Assembly: GCF_003351345.1 (NCBI RefSeq)
Contig: NZ_QQTO01000033.1
Span: forward strand, 404,978-468,977
Source of the DNA: Allobosea caraganae
Lineage (GTDB): Bacteria > Pseudomonadota > Alphaproteobacteria > Rhizobiales > Beijerinckiaceae
Direction of reading: 5' to 3'
Length of the DNA: 64,000 bases
This document shows positions 16,537 to 25,605 of this stretch, piece after piece (position 1 is the first letter of the stretch; each line of letters begins with the position of its first letter). The notes below the pieces were generated by a model that did not search any database, was not told where the DNA came from, and saw only the letters and a list, made by a program, of their open reading frames with translations. The translations under genes and the position numbers were made by a program.

Positions 16537-16929
16537 TCAATTCGACCGCGACCACTTCACCGAGCGGCAGATCAGCCCGCCGAGCACGCAGCCCGAGGTT
16601 GTCAGCGCGTCGCCCGCGAGCGTCATCGTGCCGGAATAGGTCTTGCCGTCCTCGGGGTTGAAGGCGCTGCCGCTCCATTTGCCCGTGCCGTCGGGCTTCA
16701 TGTCGTAGAAGATGCGCTGGCCGAGCTTGGCCGGGCCGGTCGGGTCCTTCAGCCAGGCGATGGTGCCGCACATCGCCTCGCCGCACTTCTGGAAGCGTAC
16801 GCGCGAGGCGCCGCTGTCGCGCAGCCAGGTGCCGGTGACGTCCTGCGCCAGCGTCGGGCCGCTGAAACCGAGCATGAGGGCCGCGAAGCCGAGAAGCCGC
16901 GCCCCGCCGGCGCGCGAAATGGTAGCCAT
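16537..16929 (-). CDS. exported DUF2147 protein
   Basis: 130 aa from ATG 16929, supported by GGGAGGAAGGC directly upstream. The first 28 residues are a signal peptide (hydrophobic LLGFAALMLGFSG, cleavage near LAQ). The mature part starts DVTGTWLRDSGASRVRF and contains CGEAMCGTIAWLKDP, the DUF2147 signature with a Cys pair. FYDMKPDGTGKWSG and a second Cys pair (TSGCVLGGLICRS) follow. DUF2147 proteins are small periplasmic beta-rich domains of unknown role. Two disulfides are likely (inference). It stands alone. Confidence 0.87.
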   Translation of the reverse strand: MATISRAGGARLLGFAALMLGFSGPTLAQDVTGTWLRDSGASRVRFQKCGEAMCGTIAWLKDPTGPAKLGQRIFYDMKPDGTGKWSGSAFNPEDGKTYSGTMTLAGDALTTSGCVLGGLICRSVKWSRSN

Positions 16930-17150
16930 GCCTTCCTCCCTTGTTATGACCAGCTGTGACCGCATGGTTCAGATATGAACTATATCCGAACGCGATGTGG
17001 CTTCAAGCTGCCGATAGGGGACGGGGATGTTTGCGGGAGCCGGCTCAGCTTCGCTTTCAAGCGTTTCAGGCCGTCGCCGCGCCTTGTGGCCCGGTAGCGC
17101 CGCAGTTATAAGCGCGCCACTTTTCCCTGCTTGTTCCCAAGGATTCAACG

Positions 17151-17573
<423 letters not shown>

Positions 17574-17581
17574 GCTGAGAA

Positions 17582-17607
17582 GCCGCCGGGCGCAGGCGCC
17601 CGGCGGC
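17582..17607 (+). terminator. putative terminator after ndk
   Basis: Eleven-base GC arms GCCGCCGGGCG (17582-17592) and CGCCCGGCGGC (17597-17607) with a 4-base loop, nine bases after the ndk stop. Only a weak T-containing tail (CTTCAGAGTTTG) follows, so termination may be partial. The stem could also serve the convergent gene at 17623. Confidence 0.65.
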
Positions 17608-17622
17608 ACTTCAGAGTTTGAA

Positions 17623-17964
17623 TTAGGCGCGAAGCCAGTCGCGCACGCTTCGAGCCCGGGGCGCGACATGCGCCCGCTCCGCCAGCAGCCGCAACGGAGC
17701 GCCGCTTCGCGTCACAGGCTGCGCCCGGGTGACGCCCTTGAAGGTCGCCAGCGTGTCACTATAAGTCGTGATCTTGAGATCGATGATCGTGCCGCTGACA
17801 CAGATCAGCGCAATTGCGTCGAAGAAGACGCCGCGTTCCAGCAGTCTCATATCGCCGGTTAACGTACCTTCCCAGACGCCGGACTTCTTTGATCTGTCGT
17901 ATTGGTAACCGACAGTCACGGTCCTGCTATCACGAAGGACTATATGACCTTTGCCGCGGTACAT
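17623..17964 (-). CDS. hypothetical protein
   Basis: About 113 aa if read from ATG 17964, which has AGGGGG four bases before it; a TTG at 18045 in the same frame would give 140 aa. I do not recognise a family. The N-terminal half looks like alternating beta strands (HIVLRDSRTVTVGYQYD, GVWEGTLTGDM), the middle is hydrophobic (FFDAIALICVSGTIIDLKITTY) and the C-terminus is Arg-rich. Codon use around 17900-18060 is less GC-rich than its neighbours, which hints at acquired or degraded DNA. It could be spurious. Confidence 0.4.
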   Translation of the reverse strand: MYRGKGHIVLRDSRTVTVGYQYDRSKKSGVWEGTLTGDMRLLERGVFFDAIALICVSGTIIDLKITTYSDTLATFKGVTRAQPVTRSGAPLRLLAERAHVAPRARSVRDWLRA

Positions 17965-18261
17965 AGTGCCCCCTACGACGTCACGGTGCACGATCTTTAG
18001 CCAAACTAGATCGCGATTGCCTGCGTTCTGATCTTCGAACGCCAAAACTTTGTGCGCGGCGGTAATACTTTGTCAATATGTCGGCACGGTGTCAGCGCCG
18101 CACCGTCTGGCTCTTAAGGTCTACGCCCGAAGCAAAGTCTGTGACCTATTGCACATTCGCGAGCCTGAACTAGCCGCGCGAATTCATCCAATACGTCAGG
18201 AAACCTAGGCTATCTTCAGTCTGGGCAACATGATCCCGGGTGGCCATTGCCGGGTCGCAGG

Positions 18262-18287
18262 AACGGGGACGACTTGTCGTCCCCGTT
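18262..18287 (-). terminator. stem-loop downstream of the MipA-like gene
   Basis: Perfect 12-base arms AACGGGGACGAC (18262-18273) and GTCGTCCCCGTT (18276-18287) lie 30 nt past the stop of the minus-strand MipA-like gene. There is no clear U-tract on the minus side. The 18046-18317 gap holds nothing else that I can support. Confidence 0.6.
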
Positions 18288-18317
18288 GCCATAATAGCCG
18301 CCGAGAGCTTGGCCGCC

Positions 18318-19139
18318 TTACCGGAAGCCGGTGTCGAAGGCGTAGCTCGCCGAGACGCCGAAGGTGAAGGAGTTGCGCGAGCCCCAGGTCTTGACGATCG
18401 GGGCCTGGGCCGCGTCGCCGACGAGGTACTTGTACTCGACATAGGCCGTCGTCGAGATCTGGTCGGTCCAGTTATAGGTCGCCTGGGCGATGGCGCCCAC
18501 CGTGTGCACGCCGGCGTTGAAGCGCTTGAGCAGGCCGCCGCCGCCGGCGGTGTAGGAGCCGTAATAGGTGCGCAGGTAGTCGGCCCCGACGACGCTCATG
18601 CGCGGGCCGGCGCCGATCGTCCAGGCGCCGATGCGCTGGAAGGCGTCGAGCTTGAAGTCGGCGACGAGCGCGTCATGCGCGACGATGCCGCGGCGCAGGT
18701 CGGCGCGGGCGCGCAGCCAGGAGGTCGGGTAGAACTCGACGAAACCGCCGGCCTCGGCGCCGAACTTGGTCTCGGGCACAGCGACCAGGGCCGGGTTGAC
18801 GTCGGCCTTGCGCTTCCACAGCAGCTCGCCGGAGAAGCCGACGCGCCAGCCCTGGCCAGAGAAGAAGCCGATGGTGAGCGTCGGATCGTCCTCGGCCGAC
18901 CACCAGGTGCTCTTCAGGCCGCGGCCGAGCGAGATGATCGGCCGGGCGCGGAAGACGTAATCGTCCGAGCCGGTATAATCGGGCTGGTAGCGCAGCCCGG
19001 CGCCGACCGTCAGGTACCAGTTCTGGGCCGATTGCGGCGAGGTGAGGGTGGTATAGTCGCTCGACTGCGCCTGGGCGCGGTCAGGAGACGACAGGGCGAG
19101 ACAGGCCGCAAGGCCCGCCAGGTACGCAACGCAACGCAT
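18318..19139 (-). CDS. MipA/OmpV-family outer-membrane protein
   Basis: 273 aa from ATG 19139, which begins a signal peptide (MRCVAYLAGLAACLALSS, cleavage near AQAQ). The longer frame to 19394 would overlap the divergent oxidoreductase gene. The mature protein has many alternating aromatic strands: YLTVGAGLRYQPDYTGSDDY, LKSTWWSAEDDPTLTIGFF and a final SYAFDTGF strand. This is the MipA/OmpV beta-barrel family. E. coli MipA scaffolds murein hydrolases and OmpV relatives respond to salt; the role here is unknown. Divergent from the molybdopterin oxidoreductase with about 240 bp between. Confidence 0.87.
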   Translation of the reverse strand: MRCVAYLAGLAACLALSSPDRAQAQSSDYTTLTSPQSAQNWYLTVGAGLRYQPDYTGSDDYVFRARPIISLGRGLKSTWWSAEDDPTLTIGFFSGQGWRVGFSGELLWKRKADVNPALVAVPETKFGAEAGGFVEFYPTSWLRARADLRRGIVAHDALVADFKLDAFQRIGAWTIGAGPRMSVVGADYLRTYYGSYTAGGGGLLKRFNAGVHTVGAIAQATYNWTDQISTTAYVEYKYLVGDAAQAPIVKTWGSRNSFTFGVSASYAFDTGFR

Positions 19140-19378
19140 TAGTCGGACTCCAGCGCCGAGGCGCCTTTGGCGAACAGGATGCCGACAATCTGAATCATTG
19201 ACCTTAACCAGCGGTTGATGGGACGGCGATCGAACGCAGATAAACCGAAATAATGCCAGCCGGATTTCGATATTTTTCCAGAGGTTTGGACGCGAATGCC
19301 ATGCCCTTGCGGCAGCTTGGCCCTGCGCCGGAGCAAAGCCGCCTTCCGCTTTCCCTGTTCCTGTTCTAGGAAACTTGG

Positions 19379-21466
19379 ATGACGGAACTGCCACGCATCG
19401 CGCATTTGCCCTCGGTCTGCCCGCATGATTGTCCCTCGGCCTGCTCGCTCGAGGTCGAGGTCATCGACGGGCGCAGCATTGGCCGCATCCGCGGCAGCAA
19501 GCGCCAGAGCTACACCGACGGGGTGATCTGCGCCAAGGTCGCGCGCTACTCCGAGCGCATCCACCATCCCGACCGGCTGCTCCACCCGCTGCGCCGCACC
19601 GGGCCGAAGGGCTCGGGCGCCTTCGAGCGCATCTCCTGGGACGAGGCGCTCGACGAGATCGCCCGGCGCTTCCTAGCCATCGAGGCCGAGCGCGGCTCGG
19701 AGGCGATCTGGCCGTATTACTATGCCGGCACGATGGGTCTGGTGATGCGCGACGGCATCAACCGGCTGCGGAACGTCAAGCGCTACTCGGGCCAGTATTC
19801 GACGATTTGCACCACCATGGCCTGGACCGGCTTCATCGCCGGCACCGGGCGCCTCGCCGGGCCCGATCCGCGCGAGATGGCCAAGTCCGATTGCGTGGTG
19901 ATCTGGGGCACGAATGCCGTGCACACCCAGGTCAACGTCATGCACCACGCCATCAAGGCGCGGAAGGAGCGCGGCGCCAAGATCGTCGCGATCGACATCT
20001 ACCACAACCCGACCCTGGCCCAGGCCGATCTGGCGCTGGTGCTGCGGCCCGGCACCGATGGCGCGCTTGCCTGCGCCGTGATGCACGCGCTGTTCCGCGA
20101 CGGCCATGCCGACCGCGACTATCTCGCCCGCCATACTGACGCGCCGGACGAGCTGGAGGCGCATCTCGCCAGCCGCACGCCGGAATGGGCGGCGGCGATC
20201 ACCGGCCTTAGCGTCGCGCAGATCGAGGAATTCGCGGCACTCGTCGGCACCCGCAAGAAGAGCTTCTTCCGGCTCGGCTATGGCTTCGCCCGGCAGCGCA
20301 ACGGCGCGGTCAACATGCATGCCGCGCTCTGCGTGCCGACCGTGACCGGCGCCTGGCAATACGAAGGCGGCGGCGCCTTCCACAGCAACAGCGGCATCTA
20401 CAAATGGCGCAAGGGCCTGATTGAGGGGCTGGACAAGCTCGATCCGACGATCCGCCAGCTCGACCAGTCGCAGATCGGCCGCGTGCTCACCGGCGATGCC
20501 GAGGCCTTGCGGCAGGGCGGCCCGGTCAAGGCATTGCTGATCCAGAACACCAACCCGGTCTCGGTCGCGCCCGAGCAGGAGCTGGTCAAGCAGGGCTTCG
20601 CCCGCGACGACCTCTTCACCGTCGTGCACGAGCAGTTCATGACCGAGACCGCCACCATGGCCGATATCGTGCTGCCGGCGACGCAGTTCATGGAGCATGA
20701 CGACATCTACCAGGGCGGTGGCCACCAGCACATCATGTGGGGCGGCAAGCTGGTCGATGCGCCCGGCGAGTGCCGCTCGAACCATGAGGTGATCTCTGGC
20801 CTCGCAGCGCGTCTGGGCGCCGAGCATCGCGGCTTTGCGATGAGCCCGCGCGAACTCGCCGACTGGACGTTGCAGGAGAGCGGTCGCGGCACGCTGGCTG
20901 AGCTGATCACCAACGACTTCAAAGACATCCAGCCTGATTTCGCCACGGCGCATTACATCGACGGCTTCGGCTACCGCGACCGCAAGTTCCGCTTCAAGCC
21001 GGACTGGCCGAAGGTGCCGAACAGCAATGACGGGCCGGTCGGGCCATATCAGCAGATGCCGGTCCTGCCCGACCATTGGAACGTGCTGGAAGGCGCCGAC
21101 GAGGCCCATCCGTTCCGGCTCGCCACCAGTCCGGCCCGCAGCTTCCTGAACTCGACCTTCACCGAGACGCCGAGTTCCAGGAAGAAGGAGGGCGCCCCGA
21201 CCCTGATGCTGCATCCCGACGACGCCGCGCCTCTCGGCGTCGCCGCCGGCGACGAGGTGATCGTCGGCAACCGCCGCGGCAGCGTCCACCTCAAGGCGGT
21301 GCTGTTCGAGGGCATGGTCCGCGGCGTCGTCATCGCCGAATCGATCTGGCCCAATGCCGCCCACAGGCATGGCCGCGGCATCAACACGATCACCGGCGCC
21401 GATGCCGTCGCCCCCTTCGGCGGCGCGGCCTTCCACGACAACAAGGTCTGGATCAAGCGAGCGTGA
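19379..21466 (+). CDS. molybdopterin oxidoreductase family protein
   Basis: 695 aa from ATG 19379. Cys14, Cys18, Cys22 and Cys51 (CPHDCPSAC, then VICAK) form a 4Fe-4S motif with CX3CX3CX28C spacing. Then follow a DMSO-reductase-type catalytic domain with ISWDEALDEIARRF and the VIWGTNAVHTQ dinucleotide loop. The C-terminal MopB domain (about 575-690) includes ATSPARSFLNSTF and LHPDDAAPLGVAAGDEV. No Tat signal is seen, so it is cytoplasmic. There are no partner subunits next to it. Enzymes of this lone type are annotated as oxidoreductases of unknown substrate (assimilatory nitrate/formate-like fold). Confidence 0.9.
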   Translation: MTELPRIAHLPSVCPHDCPSACSLEVEVIDGRSIGRIRGSKRQSYTDGVICAKVARYSERIHHPDRLLHPLRRTGPKGSGAFERISWDEALDEIARRFLAIEAERGSEAIWPYYYAGTMGLVMRDGINRLRNVKRYSGQYSTICTTMAWTGFIAGTGRLAGPDPREMAKSDCVVIWGTNAVHTQVNVMHHAIKARKERGAKIVAIDIYHNPTLAQADLALVLRPGTDGALACAVMHALFRDGHADRDYLARHTDAPDELEAHLASRTPEWAAAITGLSVAQIEEFAALVGTRKKSFFRLGYGFARQRNGAVNMHAALCVPTVTGAWQYEGGGAFHSNSGIYKWRKGLIEGLDKLDPTIRQLDQSQIGRVLTGDAEALRQGGPVKALLIQNTNPVSVAPEQELVKQGFARDDLFTVVHEQFMTETATMADIVLPATQFMEHDDIYQGGGHQHIMWGGKLVDAPGECRSNHEVISGLAARLGAEHRGFAMSPRELADWTLQESGRGTLAELITNDFKDIQPDFATAHYIDGFGYRDRKFRFKPDWPKVPNSNDGPVGPYQQMPVLPDHWNVLEGADEAHPFRLATSPARSFLNSTFTETPSSRKKEGAPTLMLHPDDAAPLGVAAGDEVIVGNRRGSVHLKAVLFEGMVRGVVIAESIWPNAAHRHGRGINTITGADAVAPFGGAAFHDNKVWIKRA

Positions 21467-21572
21467 CGCCAAGTGCTCTTGACGTTTATGGAGCGCTGTG
21501 GACCATCCGCGCCGCATGCGCCGCGGCATAATCTTTGCCGGGTAGGCGGTTTTCGAGGATTGGGCTCAAGAC

Positions 21573-21932
21573 ATGATGATGCGGCGGATGGGTGCGGCCT
21601 TGCTGGCCGGTGGTTTGATGCTGATGGGAGCTTCGGCCCATGCCGCGAGCAGCTCCGCTCCCTTGCCGCCGCCGGACCCGACGGCGAAGAACCTGACGCC
21701 CTACATGATCCAGCTGCGCGCCTTCGACGCCTGCCTCTACAATCAGGCCCGCCTGATGAGCACGACCCGCGAGGCGGTGCACTCGGCCTGCAGCTGCTAC
21801 GCCAAGGGCACGGTCAGCGCGATGACCAAGGACGAGATCCAGGCCTTCCGCGATACCGGCTATTTCAACGACTCGGCCCGCGCCAAGGGACTGGGCTTCA
21901 TCGACCAGTGCAAGCTCAAGCGGCCGCTCTGA
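21573..21932 (+). CDS. small exported protein with Cys residues
   Basis: 119 aa from the triple ATG at 21573. A signal peptide (MMMRRMGAALLAGG, cleavage after AHA) leads to a mature domain of about 95 aa with four Cys: FDACLYNQARLM, SACSCYAK and DQCKLKRPL. I do not recognise the family. The spacing suggests two disulfides in a small helical periplasmic domain. Its 3' end overlaps the convergent GST-like gene by 17 nt. Confidence 0.7.
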   Translation: MMMRRMGAALLAGGLMLMGASAHAASSSAPLPPPDPTAKNLTPYMIQLRAFDACLYNQARLMSTTREAVHSACSCYAKGTVSAMTKDEIQAFRDTGYFNDSARAKGLGFIDQCKLKRPL

Positions 21933-22638
21933 CGCCGTCCCGGTCGGCGAAATAGCGCTCCCTGATCCTCGCCGCGTAGGCGACGAGGTTCGGGTGGTCT
22001 TCGATGACGCCGCGCAGCGGCGACTCGAAGACCGGGCTCAAGGACGCGACCATGAAGGCGCCGACCGTCGCGTCGGCCCAGCATGGCTCCTCGCGCATCA
22101 GGTAGCGCCGCTCTCCGAGGATGGCGGCGACGGCGCCGACAGCTTGCCGCGCCAGCTCCAGCCGCTCCTCAGGGCTGTAGCGGCCCATGCCATGGGCATG
22201 CAGGTTCTGCCGGACCTTGCGCTTGATCATGCTGATGACGATGGGCCGCAGCGGCGCCGGCACGGCCTGGAAGAAATGCCGCGGGCCGCGGTCGAAATTG
22301 GCCTCGTTGGTCCAGCGCTCCTGGACCACCATCCAGTAGAGATGGTCTTCCAGCATCTTCTCCACCGCCCAGGCGGTGCCGCGCTGCTCGGGCGTCAGGC
22401 CCTTGTCGAGATCGACGCCGTGCCTGCGCTCGAGATGCAGCCTGATGAAGGTCGAGTCCGCGATGGTGAAGCCGTCATCGACGATCACTGGCAGCTTGCC
22501 CTTGGGCGCGCGCCGCATGTTGCCGCGCTTGCGCTCGAAGGGCAGCCCCGACATCTGCAGCAGCAGGTCCGCCTTCATGCAGAACGGGCTCGGGTCGGGC
22601 AGGCCGAAGCCGGGTCCGAAAACATGCAGCGTGATCAT
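21916..22638 (-). CDS. GST-like protein, FAXC/metaxin-type
   Basis: 240 aa from ATG 22638. The N-terminus ITLHVFGPGFGLPDPSPFC is the GST N-terminal fold of failed-axon-connections (FAXC)/metaxin-like proteins. GKLPVIVDDGFTIADSTFI follows as the glutathione-fold beta3-beta4-alpha3 region. The C-terminal helical domain has VVQERWTNEANF and EPCWADATVGAF, matching the C-terminal metaxin-like domain. Whether it binds glutathione is uncertain. It is transcribed away from the WYL regulator, which may control it. Confidence 0.82.
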   Translation of the reverse strand: MITLHVFGPGFGLPDPSPFCMKADLLLQMSGLPFERKRGNMRRAPKGKLPVIVDDGFTIADSTFIRLHLERRHGVDLDKGLTPEQRGTAWAVEKMLEDHLYWMVVQERWTNEANFDRGPRHFFQAVPAPLRPIVISMIKRKVRQNLHAHGMGRYSPEERLELARQAVGAVAAILGERRYLMREEPCWADATVGAFMVASLSPVFESPLRGVIEDHPNLVAYAARIRERYFADRDGVRAAA

Positions 22639-22791
22639 CCGAAGTCCCCCCTTTAGAGCAGCTTTCCCATCCGGCAGGACCGTGGGCCGCCCTAAGCTTT
22701 TGTTCTGACGCGTCTTCTTCGTGCCGACCGGTACCCGCTTTTTGCCGCACTGCGCAAGCTGCCCGGCCGATCGGGCTCTCCTGACACACTG

Positions 22792-22808
22792 CTGACAATT
22801 GTTGTCAG
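22792..22808. promoter_or_regulatory. candidate operator (palindrome) between the FAXC-like GST and WYL regulator genes
   Basis: Perfect arms CTGACAA and TTGTCAG around a TTG centre, 48 bp before the WYL regulator start. An additional CTGACA half-site lies about 11 bp upstream. A palindrome between a regulator and its divergent neighbour is the usual place for an autoregulatory operator. Binding by the WYL protein is inferred. Confidence 0.5.
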
Positions 22809-22856
22809 GACCGTTAGAGCATTGTCCTCCCGAAACCGATCGGTGGGAACTTCGCC

Positions 22857-23654
22857 ATGCAACGCGCAGAACGATTGCTCGATCTGATCCAGGGCCTTCG
22901 CCGCCGCCGCCGCCCGGTGACGGCCGAGACGCTGGCCTCGGAGCTCGACGTCTCCGTCCGCACCATCTACCGCGACATCGGCGCTCTGCTGCGCCAGGGC
23001 GTTCCGGTGCGCGGCGAGGCCGGCATCGGCTATGTGCTCGACGCCGGCTTCGACCTGCCGCCGCTGATGCTCTCGCCCGACGAGATCGAGGCCGTGCTCG
23101 TCGGCATGCGCTGGCTGACCGAGCGCGCCGACCCGGTGCTGGCGCGCGCGGCGGAGGATGTGGTCAGCAAGGTCGCGGCCGTGCTGCCGGCGCATCTGAA
23201 GCCGATCCTGCTCGACGGCGCGCTGTTTGCGCCGGCCTATGGCCCGGACATGCCGGTCGACCAGGTCGATGTCGCCGGCATTCGCGCGTCGATCCGCCTC
23301 GGGCGCAAGATTTCGGTGCGCTATCGCGACGAGGCCGGGCAGGAGACGCAGCGGATGATCTGGCCGATCGGCCTGACCTTCTATGAGCGCGTTCGCCTCG
23401 TCATCGCCTGGTGCGAGCTGCGCCAGGCCTTCCGCCATTTCCGCACCGACCGCATCGCCGAGCTCGACTTGCGCGAGGAGCGCTACCCGGCGCGCCGGGC
23501 CGATCTCCTGAAGCGTTGGCGTACGGAAGAGGCCGAAGCCGAGGCGCGGCGCGCGGCAAGGGGCGAGGCCGACTGCGCCGATCAGCGCCGGATGACCGCG
23601 TCACCGGCAAGCACCGCCCGGCCGCTCGCGACCTCGGCGAGCGCCAGCGGATAG
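22857..23654 (+). CDS. YafY-type WYL-domain transcriptional regulator
   Basis: 265 aa from ATG 22857. The N-terminal HTH (about 1-60) reads RRPVTAETLASELDVSVRTIYRDI, the HTH_11/DeoR-like helix of YafY regulators. The WYL domain (about 140-215) contains KISVRYRDEAG, IWPIGLTFYE and RLVIAWCELR. The ligand is unknown. The frame runs 73 nt into the antisense of purN, so the last roughly 25 residues (MTASPASTARPLATS...) are unlike the family and may be a read-through tail after loss of an earlier stop. Confidence 0.88.
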   Translation: MQRAERLLDLIQGLRRRRRPVTAETLASELDVSVRTIYRDIGALLRQGVPVRGEAGIGYVLDAGFDLPPLMLSPDEIEAVLVGMRWLTERADPVLARAAEDVVSKVAAVLPAHLKPILLDGALFAPAYGPDMPVDQVDVAGIRASIRLGRKISVRYRDEAGQETQRMIWPIGLTFYERVRLVIAWCELRQAFRHFRTDRIAELDLREERYPARRADLLKRWRTEEAEAEARRAARGEADCADQRRMTASPASTARPLATSASASG

Positions 23655-24202
23655 AGCTTGTGCTCCTGCTCGAGGACGCGGGCCGAGAGCGCGTCCTCGT
23701 CGTCTCCCGGCAGGACCGGCACCTTGGCCTGCGCGATCACCGGGCCGGCATCGAGCTCCGGCACGACGAAATGCACGCTGCAGCCATGCTCGCCGACGCC
23801 GGCATCGAGCGCCTGCCTATGCGTATGCGTGCCGCGAAACAGCGGCAGCAGCGAGGGGTGGATGTTGATCAGCCGGCCCTGCCAGCGCGTCACGAACCAG
23901 GGCGTCAGCACGCGCATGAAGCCGGCGAGCACGACGAGCTCGATCTGGTTGACGCGCAGCACCTCGTCCATCGCGCGCTCGAAGGCCTCGCGATCCCGGC
24001 CGAAGGGGCGATGGTCGACCGCGGCGATGGCGATGCCGGCCTCGGCTGCCCGCGCCAGCCCGCCGGCATCCGGCAGATTGGAGAGCACGAGCGCGATCTC
24101 GGCCGGGAAGTCGGCCGCTTTCGCCGCCGCGATCAGCGAGATCATGTTGGAGCCGCGGCCCGAGATCAGGATCGCGCTCCGCTTTCGCGTAGCCGAAGTC
24201 AC
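23582..24202 (-). CDS. purN: phosphoribosylglycinamide formyltransferase
   Basis: 206 aa from GTG 24202. The start overlaps the purM stop (GTGA, 4 nt), which fixes it. PurN uses 10-formyl-THF to formylate GAR in purine synthesis. The core motifs ISGRGSNM, LAGFMRVL, NIHPSLLP and the catalytic Asn-His-Asp set (N113, H115, D151 approximately, in NIHPS and ELDAGPVI) are present. The open frame continues upstream of GTG as antisense to or frame-shifted within purM; that part is not real. Convergent with the WYL gene, overlapping 73 nt. Confidence 0.95.
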   Translation of the reverse strand: MTSATRKRSAILISGRGSNMISLIAAAKAADFPAEIALVLSNLPDAGGLARAAEAGIAIAAVDHRPFGRDREAFERAMDEVLRVNQIELVVLAGFMRVLTPWFVTRWQGRLINIHPSLLPLFRGTHTHRQALDAGVGEHGCSVHFVVPELDAGPVIAQAKVPVLPGDDEDALSARVLEQEHKLYPLALAEVASGRAVLAGDAVIRR

Positions 24203-25272
24203 AGCTTGAGCGCCCCGCGATAGCTGACCGCCTCGCTGCCCTCGGTCGCCGGGACGATCTCGCCGAGCCGCACCGGCTGCTCGCCCGCCGCCTTCATCGC
24301 CGCCTCGACCTCGTCGGCCTTGGCCGCCTCGGCCGCGACGATCATGCCGATGCCGCAATTGAAGGTGCGCAGCATCTCGCGTTCGACGACGCCGCCGACC
24401 TTGGCGAGCCAGGAGAACACCGGCGGCACCGGGATCGCCGGGAGATCGAGCGCCACGCCGAGCCCGTCCGGCAGCACGCGCGGGATGTTGTCGGGGAAGC
24501 CGCCGCCGGTGATGTGCGCGAGAGCCTTGATGCCGTCGGTCGCCTTCAGCGCCTGCAGCAGCGGCTTCACGTAGATCCGCGTCGGCACCAGCAGCGCCTC
24601 GGCCAGGCTGGTCTCCGGAGCGAACGGGGCAGGGGCGTCCCAGCCCAGGCCCGACAGTGCGACGATGCGCCGGACCAGCGAATAGCCGTTCGAATGCACG
24701 CCGGAGGAGGGCAGGCCGAAGACGACGTCGCCGGGCACCAGGTCGGCACGCGGCAGCAGCGAGCCACGCTCGGCCGCGCCGACGGCGAAGCCGGCGAGGT
24801 CGTAGTCCTTCTCGGCGTATAGGCCGGGCATCTCGGCGGTCTCGCCGCCGATCAGCGCGCAGCCGGCCTGCCGGCAACCATCGGCGATGCCGCGCACGAT
24901 CTCGACGCCGACCTTGGGGTCGAGCTTGCCGGTGGCGTAGTAGTCGAGGAAGAGCAGCGGCTCGGCGCCCTGCACGATCAGGTCGTTGACGCACATCGCG
25001 ACGAGGTCGATGCCGATCGTCGAGTGCAGCCCGCTCTCGATCGCGATCTTGACCTTGGTGCCGACGCCGTCATTGGCCGCGACCAGGATAGGGTCGCTGA
25101 ACCCGGCCGCCTTCAGGTCGAACAGCCCGCCGAAACCGCCGATCTCGGCATCGGCGCCGGGCCGGCGCGTCGCCCGCACCAGCGGCTTGATGGCGTCGAC
25201 CATCGCGTTGCCGGCGTCGATGTCGACGCCCGCCTGCGCATAGGTCAGTCCGTTCGCGCCCGGTTTACTCAT
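24199..25272 (-). CDS. purM: phosphoribosylformylglycinamidine cyclo-ligase
   Basis: 357 aa from ATG 25272 (AAGGAAGG upstream); the frame to 25311 adds 13 non-family residues. PurM makes aminoimidazole ribonucleotide from FGAM with ATP. The family motifs are YAQAGVDIDAGN, the Ala/Gly loop FGGLFDLK, VGTKVKIA, GGETAEMPG and ITGGGFPDNIPRVLP. Cytosolic, homodimeric. First gene of the purMN operon, coupled by a 4-nt overlap. Confidence 0.96.
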   Translation of the reverse strand: MSKPGANGLTYAQAGVDIDAGNAMVDAIKPLVRATRRPGADAEIGGFGGLFDLKAAGFSDPILVAANDGVGTKVKIAIESGLHSTIGIDLVAMCVNDLIVQGAEPLLFLDYYATGKLDPKVGVEIVRGIADGCRQAGCALIGGETAEMPGLYAEKDYDLAGFAVGAAERGSLLPRADLVPGDVVFGLPSSGVHSNGYSLVRRIVALSGLGWDAPAPFAPETSLAEALLVPTRIYVKPLLQALKATDGIKALAHITGGGFPDNIPRVLPDGLGVALDLPAIPVPPVFSWLAKVGGVVEREMLRTFNCGIGMIVAAEAAKADEVEAAMKAAGEQPVRLGEIVPATEGSEAVSYRGALKL

Positions 25273-25605
25273 GCGATCCGCCTTCCTTGTTCCGGGGCGA
25301 GCGATAGGCAAGCCTGCCTAGCCTTGCAAGCGCGAAGGGCCGATTACCGCGTGCTTATGTCGATAACTTCGCCGTTGCCCACCCTCCGCCGTTATCCCGG
25401 GCAAGCGAAGCGCAGTCCCGGGATCCATCGTAGGGCTCGGCGCTCTAGGATGGATCCCGGAGCTCCGCGGAGCCTGTCCTCGGGCCGGCCATGGGCCGGA
25501 CCCGGGGGCTCGGTCCGGGATGACGGCGCGGGTCATACGCTACGCAGTTCGCGTTTTGCGATTGCATCTCTTAATCTCTCGCGAGAAGGAGCCGGCGAAT
25601 CCTCG
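25273..25605. repeat. 333-bp intergenic region with stacked palindromes
   Basis: Gap between divergent purM and the phosphatidyltransferase gene. It contains GGGATCCAT (25420-25428) facing ATGGATCCC (25450-25458), then a GCTCCGCGGAGC palindrome (near 25464-25475) and CCGGCCATGGGCCGG-like pairs up to 25525. This is the structure of dispersed intergenic elements. Promoters for both flanking genes must lie here; AGAAGGAG at 25583-25590 is the ribosome site of the rightward gene. Confidence 0.6.

Noticed and set aside
24203..24994. Upstream extension of the purN open frame
   Set aside because: This part overlaps purM in another frame; the GTG at 24202 with a GTGA overlap fixes the real purN start.
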